In this document: positions 48,891 to 58,956 of the stretch, piece after piece | Numbering within the stretch: the stretch's first letter is position 1 | Layout of the letters: the number at the start of each line of letters is the position of its first letter | From: Hirundichthys speculiger | Lineage: Eukaryota; Chordata; Actinopteri; Beloniformes; Exocoetidae | NCBI GenBank assembly: GCA_018398805.1 | Contig: JAGFBZ010001948.1 | Span: forward strand, 38,183-102,182 | DNA: 64,000 nucleotides | Reading direction: 5' to 3' | The notes under the pieces: model-generated | The model's database searches: none | What the model saw: only the letters and a program-made list of their open reading frames with translations | Told to the model about the DNA's origin: nothing | Position numbers and translations under genes: made by a program

Positions 48891-49811
48891 CGGGCCCGGC
48901 GTTATGAGGGTGCCAGAGGGTGCCTGGCACCCTCAGTTTAAAATTCTGCACCCTCAGTTTGAATGACTGGTAAATGTCCTTTTGTTCTGTTTTTTTTTTT
49001 TTTTTTTTTTGCCGGGACCAGGAAAAAAATAATCCTTCTGGACATTCCGACCAATTTAAAAATGCATTTAATATACTATTGCCGCTCCTCTCTCTCTCTC
49101 GCTCTCTCTCACTCTCTCTCTACCTCTCTCTCGCTCTTGCTCGCTCGCTCTCTCTCTCTCTCTCTCTGAGATCAAATGACTTGAAAAGTACACAAAAAAG
49201 CCGATCAAAGAGTTTAAATATAAACACAAAGGACACGAAAGGCCATGAATGTAAACTAAAGACATCAAAAGATGTGACGTAAGCAGAGTAGCCATGTGCT
49301 TTTTTGTTGACATTTGTTGACAGAGAGTCGGGGTTTGGCCAGGGGAAATTAAATTGGAATTACAGAAACACACACTCAACCTTGCTTGCAGCTCATTGCA
49401 CCACAGCAGCAGAAGCAGAAAGCTGCAATTAGAATCAGAGCGGAATCACCTTTCCAGCAGCACCCTGGACAGCGTCCATAATTAATGTGCTTAATAAATG
49501 CTGCTGACTGCTGTGGCTGCAGTTCACATTGAGAAACTCAGGTTCTTGATTTATTGACTGATGGCTTGATTGATTGATTGCTTGATTGATTGAATACTTT
49601 ACTGTAATATGGCATTACAGGATGACAACCTAGCCTACAGTTCAGTTTTAGCCCTACTTGCCAGCATGTGTTAACCATTGTGTGTGGAAAAAAACCCTTT
49701 AAAAATGGCGTAAAGACACGCAATCCGACCCGTAAAAAGCGCGCGGGCGACAGTGGCACCCCCTGGCATTTACTTGGCACCCTCAGTGGTTAAATTCTGC
49801 AGCCGGCCCTG
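48891..49811. mobile_element. hAT-like non-autonomous insertion
   Basis: Its ends are CGGGCCCGGC and, reverse-complemented, CAGGGCCGGC, a typical hAT terminus. It is flanked by an 8-bp direct repeat GCATGGGG (48,883-48,890 and 49,812-49,819). It contains a poly-T run (48,991-49,010), a (CT)n microsatellite (49,085-49,168) and no transposase. Confidence 0.8.
49085..49168 (+). repeat. (CT)n microsatellite
   Basis: CTCTCTCTCTCGCTCTCTCT-type imperfect repeat inside the hAT-like insertion. Confidence 0.9.
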
Positions 49812-50884
49812 GCATGGGGGGGGGGGGGGGGGGGGCATGGGGGGTGGGGGGCTTGTTGCCTTGTCTGGGCTTACAGCGGTGGGAGAGTTGGACGGGCTGG
49901 ATGCCTCCTGTTCGGCCTAGAGGGAAATCCAGGTCACTAGTGGAGGTCTGCTGCATGACACTGGTCCAACACTCCAGCACCAACTGTGGTCCAGCCTGTA
50001 GATATGGTTGTGGTCACTGGTTGGTGCTGAAGAGGCGTTGGAGGCCAACATCACTGCTTACTGTCCTGGGTCCAGGCTGCTGGACTGCTTTAACTTTGGG
50101 GAGAATACAGGAGACAAACACTATTAGAACACTATCACAACTCAAACCACCACACATTCATCTATCTGCACCACACATATCACACACACCATCACTGTCT
50201 GTCTTATGTCTTTTTGTTGAGTGTCTTTATCTGTCCTTTTATACTCTAATGTCAGTGATTTAAGTCCTCTCTGACAGAATAAAGGTTTTAGGAGTTAATA
50301 AAGCATGTTAGATTCAACTGTCAAAGAGGACTGGTGAAGGACACACTCACCATCACTCACACTGATGCACCAGAAAACTGACACCTGCTGCAAGATTAAA
50401 TTGTCTTTATACCCAGGTTTTGCAAGATTCTGGCACTAACCATCAACATATATGCAGACAGTTAGAAAAAAAGAAATGAAAAAAAAAACAAGTAAAAGCT
50501 TTACTTAGAAAGTAAAAAGCTGGACAACTGGATTGGAAATTGGTGTTTGGCCTGGAGGACCCTGGCAGAGCTCTCCATCAAATGAGCAGTTCAGTATTTA
50601 GATTATGCATATCAGATTTGATAGCCGGTAGTGGATAGATGACAATGCCAGCTGACAGTGTAAAGGTTCAGCAATGTGTGCCACATCACTTATGCTGGTC
50701 TTTATTTACTTCCACAGGACGGCATGGGGAGAGCTGGTTTCTGACAATATGGACTGCACAGAGTGGCTGAATGGGGAACTGTGAGGAGGAGTGAAAGGGA
50801 AAAACTTATGACAGCAACCGATCCATTTACTGTTAGGGAAGTTTGCTCTGGAGCCAGTGAGAAGCTCCAACTTTCAGAAATAGC

Positions 50885-51130
50885 CTAAACAGGGAGGCAC
50901 AGGCCTCCTTGTCCCATCCACCTCCTCTTCTAGAGGAACACCAAGGCATTTCAAAGCCAACTGAGAGATATAGTCTTCACAACTAGTCCTGAGTCTGCAT
51001 CAGGGCTTCCTCGTGGGTGGACATGCCCCAAAAAAAACCTCAAATGGCTTCTCTTCATGTAAAGGAGCAACACTTCAACTCCAAGTCTCTCCAAAATGCC
51101 AGAACCTTCACCCAGTCTCTAAGTTGTTAG
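50885..51130 (-). mobile_element. Degraded RTE-type LINE 3' fragment
   Basis: Blocks such as TCCTGAGTCTGCATCAGGGC, GGACATGCCCCAAAA, TTCATGTAAAGGAGCAACAC and CTCCAAGTCTCTCCAAAATG follow the order of the 3' coding region of the teleost RTE-like LINE (reverse orientation), heavily decayed. Confidence 0.5.
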
Positions 51131-51165
51131 TTGTCATTTCAGTTCATGAAGGGTAAGAACAAAGA

Positions 51166-51391
51166 TCATTGAGTAAACAGAGCCTTGGCCTTTGGCTCAG
51201 CTCTGTCATCACCCAGTAAGTTAATCAGTGTCTTGGGGTCTGTTAAGATCTTTTTTTTCTGAAAGATCCTAGTTTTCTTTGCTGGAAAGGAGAGTCTTGG
51301 TCGGCTCAGTACAACACAGATGTTTAACTGCAATAAACGTGATATCATGGCTCCCTGGTAGAGGCAGTCTCTAACACGAGGAGAGGCTGAA
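51166..51391 (-). CDS. Candidate exon with basic N-terminus, unknown
   Basis: A pyrimidine-rich acceptor lies just before CCTCTCCTCGTG (minus strand). The frame then runs PRVRDCLYQG, an ATG, and MISRLLQLNICVVLSRPRLS to a TGA at 51,166. The arginine-rich N-terminus after the ATG could be a mitochondrial presequence. No homologue is recognised and there is no donor. Weak. Confidence 0.22.
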
Positions 51392-51432
51392 CAAAAAAAA
51401 AACAACAACAATTTATACAGAAATGTGCGTCA

Positions 51433-51556
51433 CTAGATGGGGAAGAGCCGCGGTTTAGACTTGGCTCTATCATTGGCCGGTCCGGTCCTCCGTCCTTTCG
51501 TCCAATCCGCTGTTGCCACGTCGTCGTCTTCTGATCCTATCCACTGCTGGTATTTC
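51433..51556 (-). CDS. Candidate terminal exon, unknown gene
   Basis: A strong acceptor (TCTTTCTTCTTTTTCAG on the minus strand) precedes a 124-bp open stretch reading KYQQWIGSEDDDVATADWTK and onward to RLFPI-stop (phase: first base completes a split codon). The residue composition and CpG content look coding, and it is in contrast to its surroundings. I found no convincing upstream exon, and the family is unrecognised. It may be an isolated remnant. Confidence 0.3.
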
Positions 51557-52039
51557 CTGAAAAAGAAGAAAGACTACATATGTTTCTAACCGGCTACAGC
51601 GGGCTAGTTTACTTTCTGATATAAAGTGAAGACAAAACATATACTAAGATCAATCTAAGACACTGTCATATGGACATATGGTTCATTAAACAAAATAATA
51701 TGATAAAAACAATGAGCAACAATAAAACAGTATGATATAAACTAAGAGATAATGTCATTTATGTTTCCAACTCCAGAATATTAATAATGCTATTGATAAC
51801 AATATCAATACCAATATTTAACTAATGTGTATCTGTACAAAAATGAGACCCACTAGCTGCACTAATTCTGGACCTCAAAAGTTTAAAAAAATTACAACCA
51901 AATGAATCAAAACTAAAGCCAGAGGCACACCTTAAAAAACAAACTGAGTTTCCCAGCAAGCAAAAGATGGTCGTGTCATCAGAGACAATGAAGTGATGAT
52001 TCACGGTCCAGTGTGAGGTGCTGTTTATGATATTCACTG

Positions 52040-52180
52040 CACGGCAAGGAAGCCTTGAAAGTTAAAGAGTTGGATCCTGGAGATGTGCTCAAATTACAGG
52101 ACTGTTAAAAACGTGACTTGGCAGAGGCACAAAGACCACCTGCTTAACAGCAGTGTGGGCCGTCGTGGTTCTGCAGGTGA
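52040..52180 (+). mobile_element. Possible Gypsy integrase C-terminal relic
   Basis: Fragments VKELDPGDV and, in another frame, TWQRHKDHLL resemble the beta-barrel tail of fish Gypsy integrases. It is short and frame-broken. Treat as tentative. Confidence 0.25.
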
Positions 52181-53018
52181 GCCGTGAGACGTCATTAAAA
52201 ATAAATATGTTTTAAATCTTCGATTTAAAAAAAAAAAATTTCTTAATTACTGTAAAAGATTTATGACATGATTAAGAAATATTTAAAAGTAATAAAACAA
52301 ACCAATTGAGTGTTATTCTACTGTCATCTTAATATGTCAAGTGTCACCTTATTTGTTGACCCCTTACATTAATATTAGAACATAGCTTCTCGTCTTGTAT
52401 GTTAATCAGAATTGTGATGAAAGGTTCGGGTGGGCCGCAGAGATTTTTCACATTTAAAATTGGGCCACGGTATTCTGAAGTTTGGGAATGGTTTATTTAC
52501 AGTTTTAAAATCGAGCTCCATAGAACGTTCTCATCTGCAAAGTTCATTTGAGCCTGATGTAAAATCATGCACTGTGACTTTTAAGAAAAAACTGTCCGTC
52601 CTTTAAGAACCAGCTGGCTTTTAATTAAAGAAATGCTCAGTGAAAATGGCAGCTGTCTGCATTTATCCTCTGACAGTAGGACATAACCAGTGGATTGAAA
52701 GATGTATTTAAACTAGGGCTGAGCAAGTTAGCGCATTATCGCGTTAACGCATTAATTTAACGCCAACATTTATTTTATCGCGCATCACTCATGTTACTCA
52801 CATGCTTTTTGTTTTGAAAAGTCTGTTACTGGCTGCTGTGGAACCGGAAAACAATAGACAGTTAAACAAGGAAAAGCTAAAACAGACATGGAGAACAGTA
52901 AAAATCTGTGAACTTTACAGTTCGGGTAGCAACTCAGGTAGCAATATTAACAATTCTGTCTAAAAATAAAATCTGTACTGCAACAAAACTTTTGCGTCAT
53001 TCCTCCATGTTACATCAG

Positions 53019-54179
53019 AGGGGTGTACTACGAAGCAAGTTCGACACAGCCAGGCTTCCTTTGGGTGAGCTGGCTTAACAAACCTGAAACTCGCCATCAG
53101 AGATAACTGGTACCACGACGGTGGTTATCAACTATCTTTGTTAACCGCGATTTCAAAGAAATCTTTAAGGCCAAAAGCAATACTGTAGGTGCGAATAAAG
53201 CCAGAGAGGAGTGCTGGAAAAAATTGCAGATCGTGTAAATTTGTACGTTATATTTATTTCACCGCTTAATGCACCTTAATTAATCTCCCTCCCTCTTTTA
53301 GAGCGCTTAAACTTTAAACTTAATGCAGCAGATTTAAACATTATGTAGGTCTGACTGTCCCATTATGGATGATAAATGAAAATCACTTTAGTTTTTTGCT
53401 AAATCTATGTGAAATTAATTTAAGATTTAATATTATCTGTGATACCAATATACGTTCACCGGCCACTTTAATAGGTACCCTATCACCCTGGGGAATCTAT
53501 GAATTATATTACAACATTTCACATGAAATTCCACGTCACACTGATTATCAATATAATGGACTATTAATTTATGTTACCTGCGATTTTGTAAAACGCTTCT
53601 TTTATTTGAAGCGTGGGCAGATGGCCAGGGAATACTACAAACATATTCAGCAGTTCAGTAAGAGCAAGTACAGACCTTTATTCCACTATTCTGGCTCAGA
53701 TTTTCTGCATCAGCAACTGAATGCATGTAGGTTCCCGCGGCAAAGAAACACAAAGAAACGCACACCGTTTGCAGCTACTGTGAGCGCACGGCTGCGTTTG
53801 GTGGCGCTGCCAATATCTGGCTCTAGCAGATTACAAATGTAACGTATTCCCTCAGCTGGAAATCTATAGCGTTCATATGAGAATATGGTCATGGGAAGCC
53901 AGCGGATCAGTCCGGTCTCTGAATACTCTCCCTCCATTGCACAATCCTGGCGCTCAGGTCAACGGGATTGGGTGAAAGTGAAAGGGTGGCGCTTTTTAGA
54001 GCCGATTTGAGCCTAAACTCTGCACATAACCTGCTCCCGACCAGGTTAAGCGTGCAGAGTAAGTTACCATGGTGATCTAGCCAGGTTAAAAGAGAGCCAC
54101 GTTCGTGGTACCGGAAATTCCTGGTTTTAGACTCAACATACCTCGCTAACCCTCTAATCTCGCTTCGTAGTACACCCCT
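53019..54179 (+). mobile_element. PIF/Harbinger-like element, copy 1 (internally deleted)
   Basis: The inverted ends AGGGGTGTACTACGAAGC are perfect. The flanking 3-mers CAG/CTG differ by one base. Compared with copy 2 it lacks the first half of the Myb/SANT exon but keeps its end (GATTTCAAAGAAATCTTTAA). It holds a 157-residue frame at 53,369-53,842 that is shared with copy 2. Confidence 0.8.
53369..53842 (+). pseudogene. Unassigned Harbinger internal frame, copy 1
   Basis: Over 100 residues (MINENHFSFLLNLCEINLRF onward) are nearly identical to a frame in copy 2 (56,717-57,067, minus). It has no recognised domain. Identity may only reflect recent common origin. Confidence 0.35.
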
Positions 54180-54492
54180 CTGCTGTTCTCTAGCTGGTTA
54201 CTTCAGTGCGGCTCCATCTAGTGGCACAGATGTGTAATGACAACACAATGTCCAGTCATCGATTATAAAACAAATTCAGTTATGTGGCCCGTTTTTTTAA
54301 TTTCGTATTTTTGATCCAAGTCTAAAATTGAAATATAAAAACAAAAAATGAAAAACGTGATTAATCCGTGTATCATTTGTTCTTTCCATTTTCAACTGTC
54401 AATCAAAAATAAAAAAGTATGTTTTATTTTGTTTTTCGTTTTTTTAAATCTAAGACAAAAACGAAAAAATGCATAGATTTTTAATCCGTGTA

Positions 54493-54541
54493 GGTCCGTG
54501 TACCTTCCGTTCATTCTATTTCCAATTCTGAAACGCAAATC
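54493..54541 (+). repeat. Left terminal inverted repeat of two-gene transposon
   Basis: 49 bp, identical to the reverse complement of 62,878-62,926. The match ends where AAATC is followed by AAAAA here and by GGAAA on the other side. Confidence 0.93.
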
Positions 54542-56716
54542 AAAAAACAAATTTAGGGCCATTTTTTCTATTACCATTTCTGAAACAAAAATCGGACAAC
54601 TATTTAATGACCCTTTTTTAAAAAAAAAAAAAACTATTGCATTGCTTACTCAAATTTTAGTTTTCGTTGAAATGCCTTAAATTTCTCTTTTTCGAATTTC
54701 AATTTTCAATTTTTATGCTTTTCGGTCCATGGCCCGGAAATAAATAAATATAGCCTATGCGCAGATTGGTCCGTGTGTCAGGACGGTCGCGGTGCTAGTC
54801 TGGAGTTTTTCACTTCAAGTTGGTGTCGAGCTACAATTCCTCGTTCGCAATGGACTCAACCAGTTATATCCTTTTTAAAGGAAACAAGAGGCTAACGCTT
54901 AGGGAGGACGACATGATGGGAGATAAAATTGCCTGAATTTTCCAGGTAAGTAACACTTTTTTCGTTCGTTTGGAGAACATGCTAAGATCAAAGGATGCTA
55001 TCACAGAATAGCCGTCTGATTGAGGTCCCTACATGTTTTCTTTCAAAGGTATATACTCCTAGCCTGTACATAACCGATGATGACAATGTGGCCATATTCC
55101 CGGGATCGTCTGGACATTTCAGCTGCTTGGACCTTAGACCTCGAGGCCACTATGAGGTTCATGGGGATGATATTGCTCTACCAGTCGCCGAGCAGACTCC
55201 TCCATTGTCAGGCCAGAACCGTTTCCAGTTCCACCGTCCAGCACAGCCCACTGCTGCTCTGGGATCACCTGCTCAGGCCATTGCTCCCACTCCCCCTCGA
55301 GCAAGCATGAGTAACACCTTCCAAAGGTACCCCCAGTCCCATCAGTTCAGAGCCCCCTACCATTGATTAGCAAGTTATTTGCCAGTCAAATTATTAAAAA
55401 AAAAAAATAAAAAATATTTAAATATCAAAATGTACATTATTAAAAATTATTTAAATATTTATAAAGGGGGGTTGCTTTCATGAACGTCTTGGTCCAAGGC
55501 TAGCTACATATGAATAAATCCACATGATTGTCTTTGTTTTTGTATTTCTTAAGATCCTTTGTAACCAAGATCATTTTAAAACTTGAATCATTTGTAATTG
55601 GATCAATTGTAATGTAGGCTATGTGTTTGAGATGGAATTAATTGATTTGACTTAATGCAAACCACTCCCACAACAATCTTTCTAGGTCTGTTTTCATTGC
55701 TGAGCTCAGCCAGGGGAAACTGAAGCCTGCCCGTATAGTTGTACTCAGACTGTTTGAGTTTGAAGCCACAACCACAGGTATCCTTGCAAAAATACATGAT
55801 GCCCTGCAGAGTGATGACCCTCTCATCCTGACTGATGCCCAGGGAAATGAGATTGTGGACTCTGAAGGGACAAGAGGTACTAACTGAAAAAATGAATAGT
55901 TGCATAATAATAAATAAATATGCTTTGTTTGTTAAACTACATGCCCCATCTACTTCAATACTGCGCTCTCTTTGTCTCTTAATTTTTTTTGACCCACAAA
56001 GTATTCTGTTCAGCTGTAAATGCGTTTACATTGTATCTGTTACATGAGTTGTCTTCCTCTCTTGCTAGGATCCAAGTATTGGAAGCAAAATGCAAAAAAG
56101 TTTCTTGCTGTCCCAGAGCAGATCTTCCATGAGTTCCAGCAAGGAACAAAGGGAAAGAAACTGAGGTAAACATTTTAGTTACTGCCTGTCAATATTTGTC
56201 TTTTATTTTGTTTTAAATAACATCTCTTAGGAAAAAAGTTATCTGAACAGAACTGAGGGGTATACTACGAAGCGAGATTAGAGGGTTAGCGAGGTATGTT
56301 GAGTCTAAAACCAGGATTTCCGGTACCACGAAGGTGGCTCTCTTTTAACCTGGCTAGATCACCATGGTAACTTACTCTGCAAGCTTATCCTGGTCCGGAG
56401 CAGGTTATGTGCAGAGTTTAGGCTCAAATCGGCTCTAAAAAGCACCGCCCTTTCACTTTCACCCAATCCTGTTGACCTGAGCGCCAGGATTGTGCAATGG
56501 AGGGAGAGTATTCAGAGACCGGACTGATCCGCTGGCTTCCCATGACCATATTCTCATTGAACGCTAGAGATTTCCAGATGAGGGAATACGTTACATTTGT
56601 AATCTGCTAGAGCCAGATATTGGCAGCGTCACCAAACGCAGCCGTGCGCTCACAGTAGCGCAAACGGTGTGCGTTTTTTTTTTTTGCGTTTCTTTGCCAC
56701 GGGAACCTACATGCAT

Positions 56717-57067
56717 TCAGTTGGTGATGCAGAAAATCTGAGCCAGAATACTGGAATAAAGGTTGTACTTGTTCTTACTGAACTGCTGAATATGTTTGTA
56801 GTATTCCCTGGCCATCTGCCCACGCTTCAAATAAAAGAAGCGTTTTACTAAACCGCAGGTAACATAAATTAATAGTCCATTATATTGATAATCAGTGTGA
56901 CGTGGAATTTCATGTGAAATGTTGTAATATAATTCATAGATTCCCCAGGGTGATAGGGTACCTATTAAAGTGGCCGGTGAACGTATATTGGTATCACAGA
57001 TAATATTAAATCTTAAATTAATTTCACATAGATTTAGCAAAAAACTAAAGTGATTTTTATTTATCAT
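56717..57067 (-). pseudogene. Unassigned Harbinger internal frame, copy 2
   Basis: A 116-residue frame nearly identical to the first 110 residues of the frame in copy 1 (53,369). No domain is recognised. Confidence 0.35.
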
Positions 57068-57193
57068 CCATAATGGGACAGTCAGACCTACATAATGTTT
57101 AAATCTGCTGCATTAAGTTTAAAGTTTAAGCGCTCTAAAAGAGGGAGGGAGATTAATTAAGGTGTATTAAGTGGTGAAATAAATATAATTTAC

Positions 57194-57359
57194 TGTGGCA
57201 AGAGACACTACAGTGGACCCAGGCGGGATTTGATCCACAGACTCCGGGGTGAAAGTCACGCATAATTGCCAGTCGGCCAAAGGCATATCCCCTAATCCAT
57301 GTAGCCGAACATGTGATCAATCGGAGGTCAGTGACAGGACCTCACACTGTCACATTACG
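57194..57359 (-). ncRNA. tRNA-like (pol III promoter) insertion in Harbinger copy 2
   Basis: 166 bp absent from the otherwise collinear copy 1 and flanked by a 7-bp direct repeat AATTTAC (57,187-57,193; 57,360-57,366). On the minus strand TGGCCGACTGG matches an A box with one mismatch, and GATCAAATCC matches a B box (GWTCRANNC) exactly at tRNA spacing. CTTTCAC sits where an anticodon loop would be, which looks glutamate-like. The acceptor stem does not pair convincingly, so it is a tRNA-derived retroposon or MITE rather than a working tRNA. Confidence 0.5.
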
Positions 57360-57520
57360 AATTTACACGATCTGCAATTTTTTTGCCAGCACTCCTCTCT
57401 GGCTTTATTCGCACCAACAGTATTGCTTTTGGCCGTAAAGATTTCTTTGAAATCCTCATAGCCCTGCATTATTAAAACCTGCTCCTCCTGACTGAAATAT
57501 ACGGACCGCCATCTATCCAT
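57350..57520 (-). pseudogene. Harbinger Myb/SANT-like DNA-binding domain
   Basis: From the ATG at 57,520: MDRWRSVYFSQEEQVLIMQG, then YEDFKEIFTAKSNT and ANKAREECWQK. This is the Myb/SANT-like domain that accompanies Harbinger transposons and fish host relatives. After WQK an extra A in the A-run shifts the frame, and the last codons run into the tRNA-like insertion. An upstream in-frame ATG (57,610) is less likely. Confidence 0.72.
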
Positions 57521-58141
57521 TTTATCCGGAAGAGGCGTCAAATGACGCGTCAAACGCCCCCTTTCATGTGAACGCGCACAGAGCAGAAAGCAGAAAGCCG
57601 CGGTTAACAAAGATAGTTGATAACCACCGTCGTGGTACCAGTTATCTCTGATCGCGAGTTTCAGGTTTGTTAAGCCAGCTCACCCAAAGAAAGCCTGGCT
57701 GTGTTGAACTTGCTTCGTAGTATACCCCTCTGGTGAATGTTGTATAATATTTGTTGTTGTTTTTAACCCTCCCTGTAGTCATAAAGACATGGACTCCACA
57801 GGTCTTCAGGGGGTCCATGATAAAATAGAAGAAGTGATCTTGGCTGCTCAAGGACTGAGTGAGGTCACCCAAGTCATGAAGGACCTGTCAACACATGCCA
57901 ACAACACCAGGGGTGCCATGCTGTTTCTGACTAACACCATGATAACACACATAAAGGATGCCTTTGGTTGTATTGTATGCAAAGGTCTGTAAGATATTTT
58001 GTTGTTTGATCTATATTAAAGTCTACCTTTTAAGCAGGATCTCATGGAGTGTCCAAGTGAATCAAACGTTAATTATTGCTTTTCCATGTTGTAATGAAAC
58101 TGTCCCTTGCCAAGCTTTTAAACATATGTAATATGTATATC

Positions 58142-58390
58142 AAAGGAACAGTTCACCCAAAAATGAAAATTCTGCCATCTATTCACCCTCGTGTCAGTTA
58201 AAACACAAATAGCAAGTGGGTCTCCATTGACTTTATATGCACTGTGTTGAAGTCAATGGAGACCCACTTGCTCTCCAGTAGTGCTGCAACCTCCTTGTGT
58301 GTTATATGGACAAACTGCACCTGTTGTTTAACTGACATGAGGGTGAGTAGATGATGACAGAATGTTCATTTTGGGTGAACTGTTCCTTTA
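58142..58390. mobile_element. Palindromic MITE in intron 5 of accessory gene
   Basis: Its ends AAAGGAACAGTTCACCCAAA and the reverse complement of CATTTTGGGTGAACTGTTCC pair. An inner palindrome (AGCAAGTGGGTCTCCATTGA versus TCAATGGAGACCCACTTGCT, 58,211-58,272) would form a second hairpin. This MITE class is common in fish. No clear target duplication was found. Confidence 0.78.
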
Positions 58391-58956
58391 AGTAAAGACA
58401 AGATAATATACCGAACTGTAATATTGCCTATGTGTTGTGCTTTTTTTCTTCTCCATCAAACAGGGCTAATGGAAGAGCCTGTGATTGCTGTATGCTGCAA
58501 AAGCTTTGTTGGCTGCAAGAACTGCGTTGACCAGTGGATGCTGACATCTGACCAGTGCCTCAAATGCAGGCCAGATGAGTTCTCTGTCAATGCTCACAGG
58601 CTGACCAATCTTGACCATCTTCTCTCCTCATTGGCTGGTGTAATTAAGATGGATTAATCCTTTAAGTGTGATTGTATCACATTCAGCAATTTAAGCTTGA
58701 TTACCTCTGTTACAGCTGGCTAATAGCCTTGTTCTAAATCCAGTTGGAATTTTGCACTTGTTCAACAGCTGTAGATACATAATAGTTTTATTTTTATACA
58801 TTTTTTGTATTTCATGTTGCACTTCAGACCAATATTGTGTAATGTTTAACTCTGCTATTGTAGCAATTTTAGCAAGTGTTCGATTTTGTTATGGGAAAGT
58901 AATATATACAGTAAAATACAGTATATCCAGAACCAACTTGCCTTTATTTGACTTGT

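Larger units (their letters stand above)
47630..50270 (+). repeat. G/T-rich strand-asymmetric repeat of unknown class
   Basis: A long block with strong G+T excess on the + strand (runs such as GGTGGTGGGGGTCGCC, GGGGTTCGCCTCC), CA-rich at its right edge, and sharply unlike its A/T-rich neighbours. It is interrupted by a hAT-like insertion at 48,891-49,811. Long overlapping frames on both strands are composition artefacts. It resembles a repeat I have seen in other teleost genomes, but I cannot name it. Confidence 0.5.
52713..54492 (+). repeat. Family A repeat (inverted relative to 12.4 kb), interrupted
   Basis: It starts AGGGCTGAGCAAGTTAGCGC and repeats, in reverse orientation, blocks of 12,409-13,520 (GTTACTGGCTGCTG, ACAGACATGGAGAACAG, AACAAAACTTTTGCGTCATT, then after the insertion TGCTGTTCTCTAGCTGG and TAGTGGCACAGATGTG). 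It is split by a Harbinger element at 53,019-54,179. Beyond about 54,345 the ~185-bp tandem unit begins, into which the large transposon is inserted. Confidence 0.7.
56256..57729 (-). mobile_element. PIF/Harbinger-like element, copy 2, in intron 4 of accessory gene
   Basis: The inverted ends are AGGGGTATACTACGAAGC, and a perfect 3-bp target duplication CTG (56,253-56,255; 57,730-57,732) is the Harbinger length. It encodes a Myb/SANT-like N-terminal domain on the minus strand. It has no DDE transposase, so it depends on one in trans. It lies fully within the intron, so the host reading frame is untouched. Confidence 0.87.
54850..58657 (+). pseudogene. Transposon accessory gene with RING-like C-terminus
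   Basis: Exons 54850-54945, 55049-55326, 55686-55876, 56069-56165, 57779-57984 and 58464-58657. Every junction is GT/AG and the phases join to 353 codons plus stop. Exon 1 gives MDSTSYILFKGNKRLTLRED. Exon 2 begins VYTPSLYITDDDNVAIFPGS. Exon 3 contains LILTDAQGNEI. Exon 5 is helical (KIEEVILAAQGLSEVTQVMK). The end, CIVCKGLMEEPVIAVCCKSF to DQCLKCRPDEF, forms a C-x2-C/CC/C-x2-C/C-x2-C cluster like a RING or U-box-type zinc fold. The only lesion is an in-frame TGA at 54,934-54,936 (exon 1), probably a former CGA. The function is unknown; it may act as a ubiquitin-type or DNA-binding partner of the transposase. Introns 4 and 5 host TEs. Confidence 0.75.

Noticed and set aside
47624..48966. Long overlapping frames (up to 205 residues) on both strands in the G/T-rich block
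   Set aside because: Composition artefacts: proline/glycine/tryptophan-rich readings without known motifs, in several frames at once.
57194..57359. A functional tRNA-Glu gene
   Set aside because: A and B boxes fit, but the acceptor stem does not pair and the segment has retroposon-like flanks.
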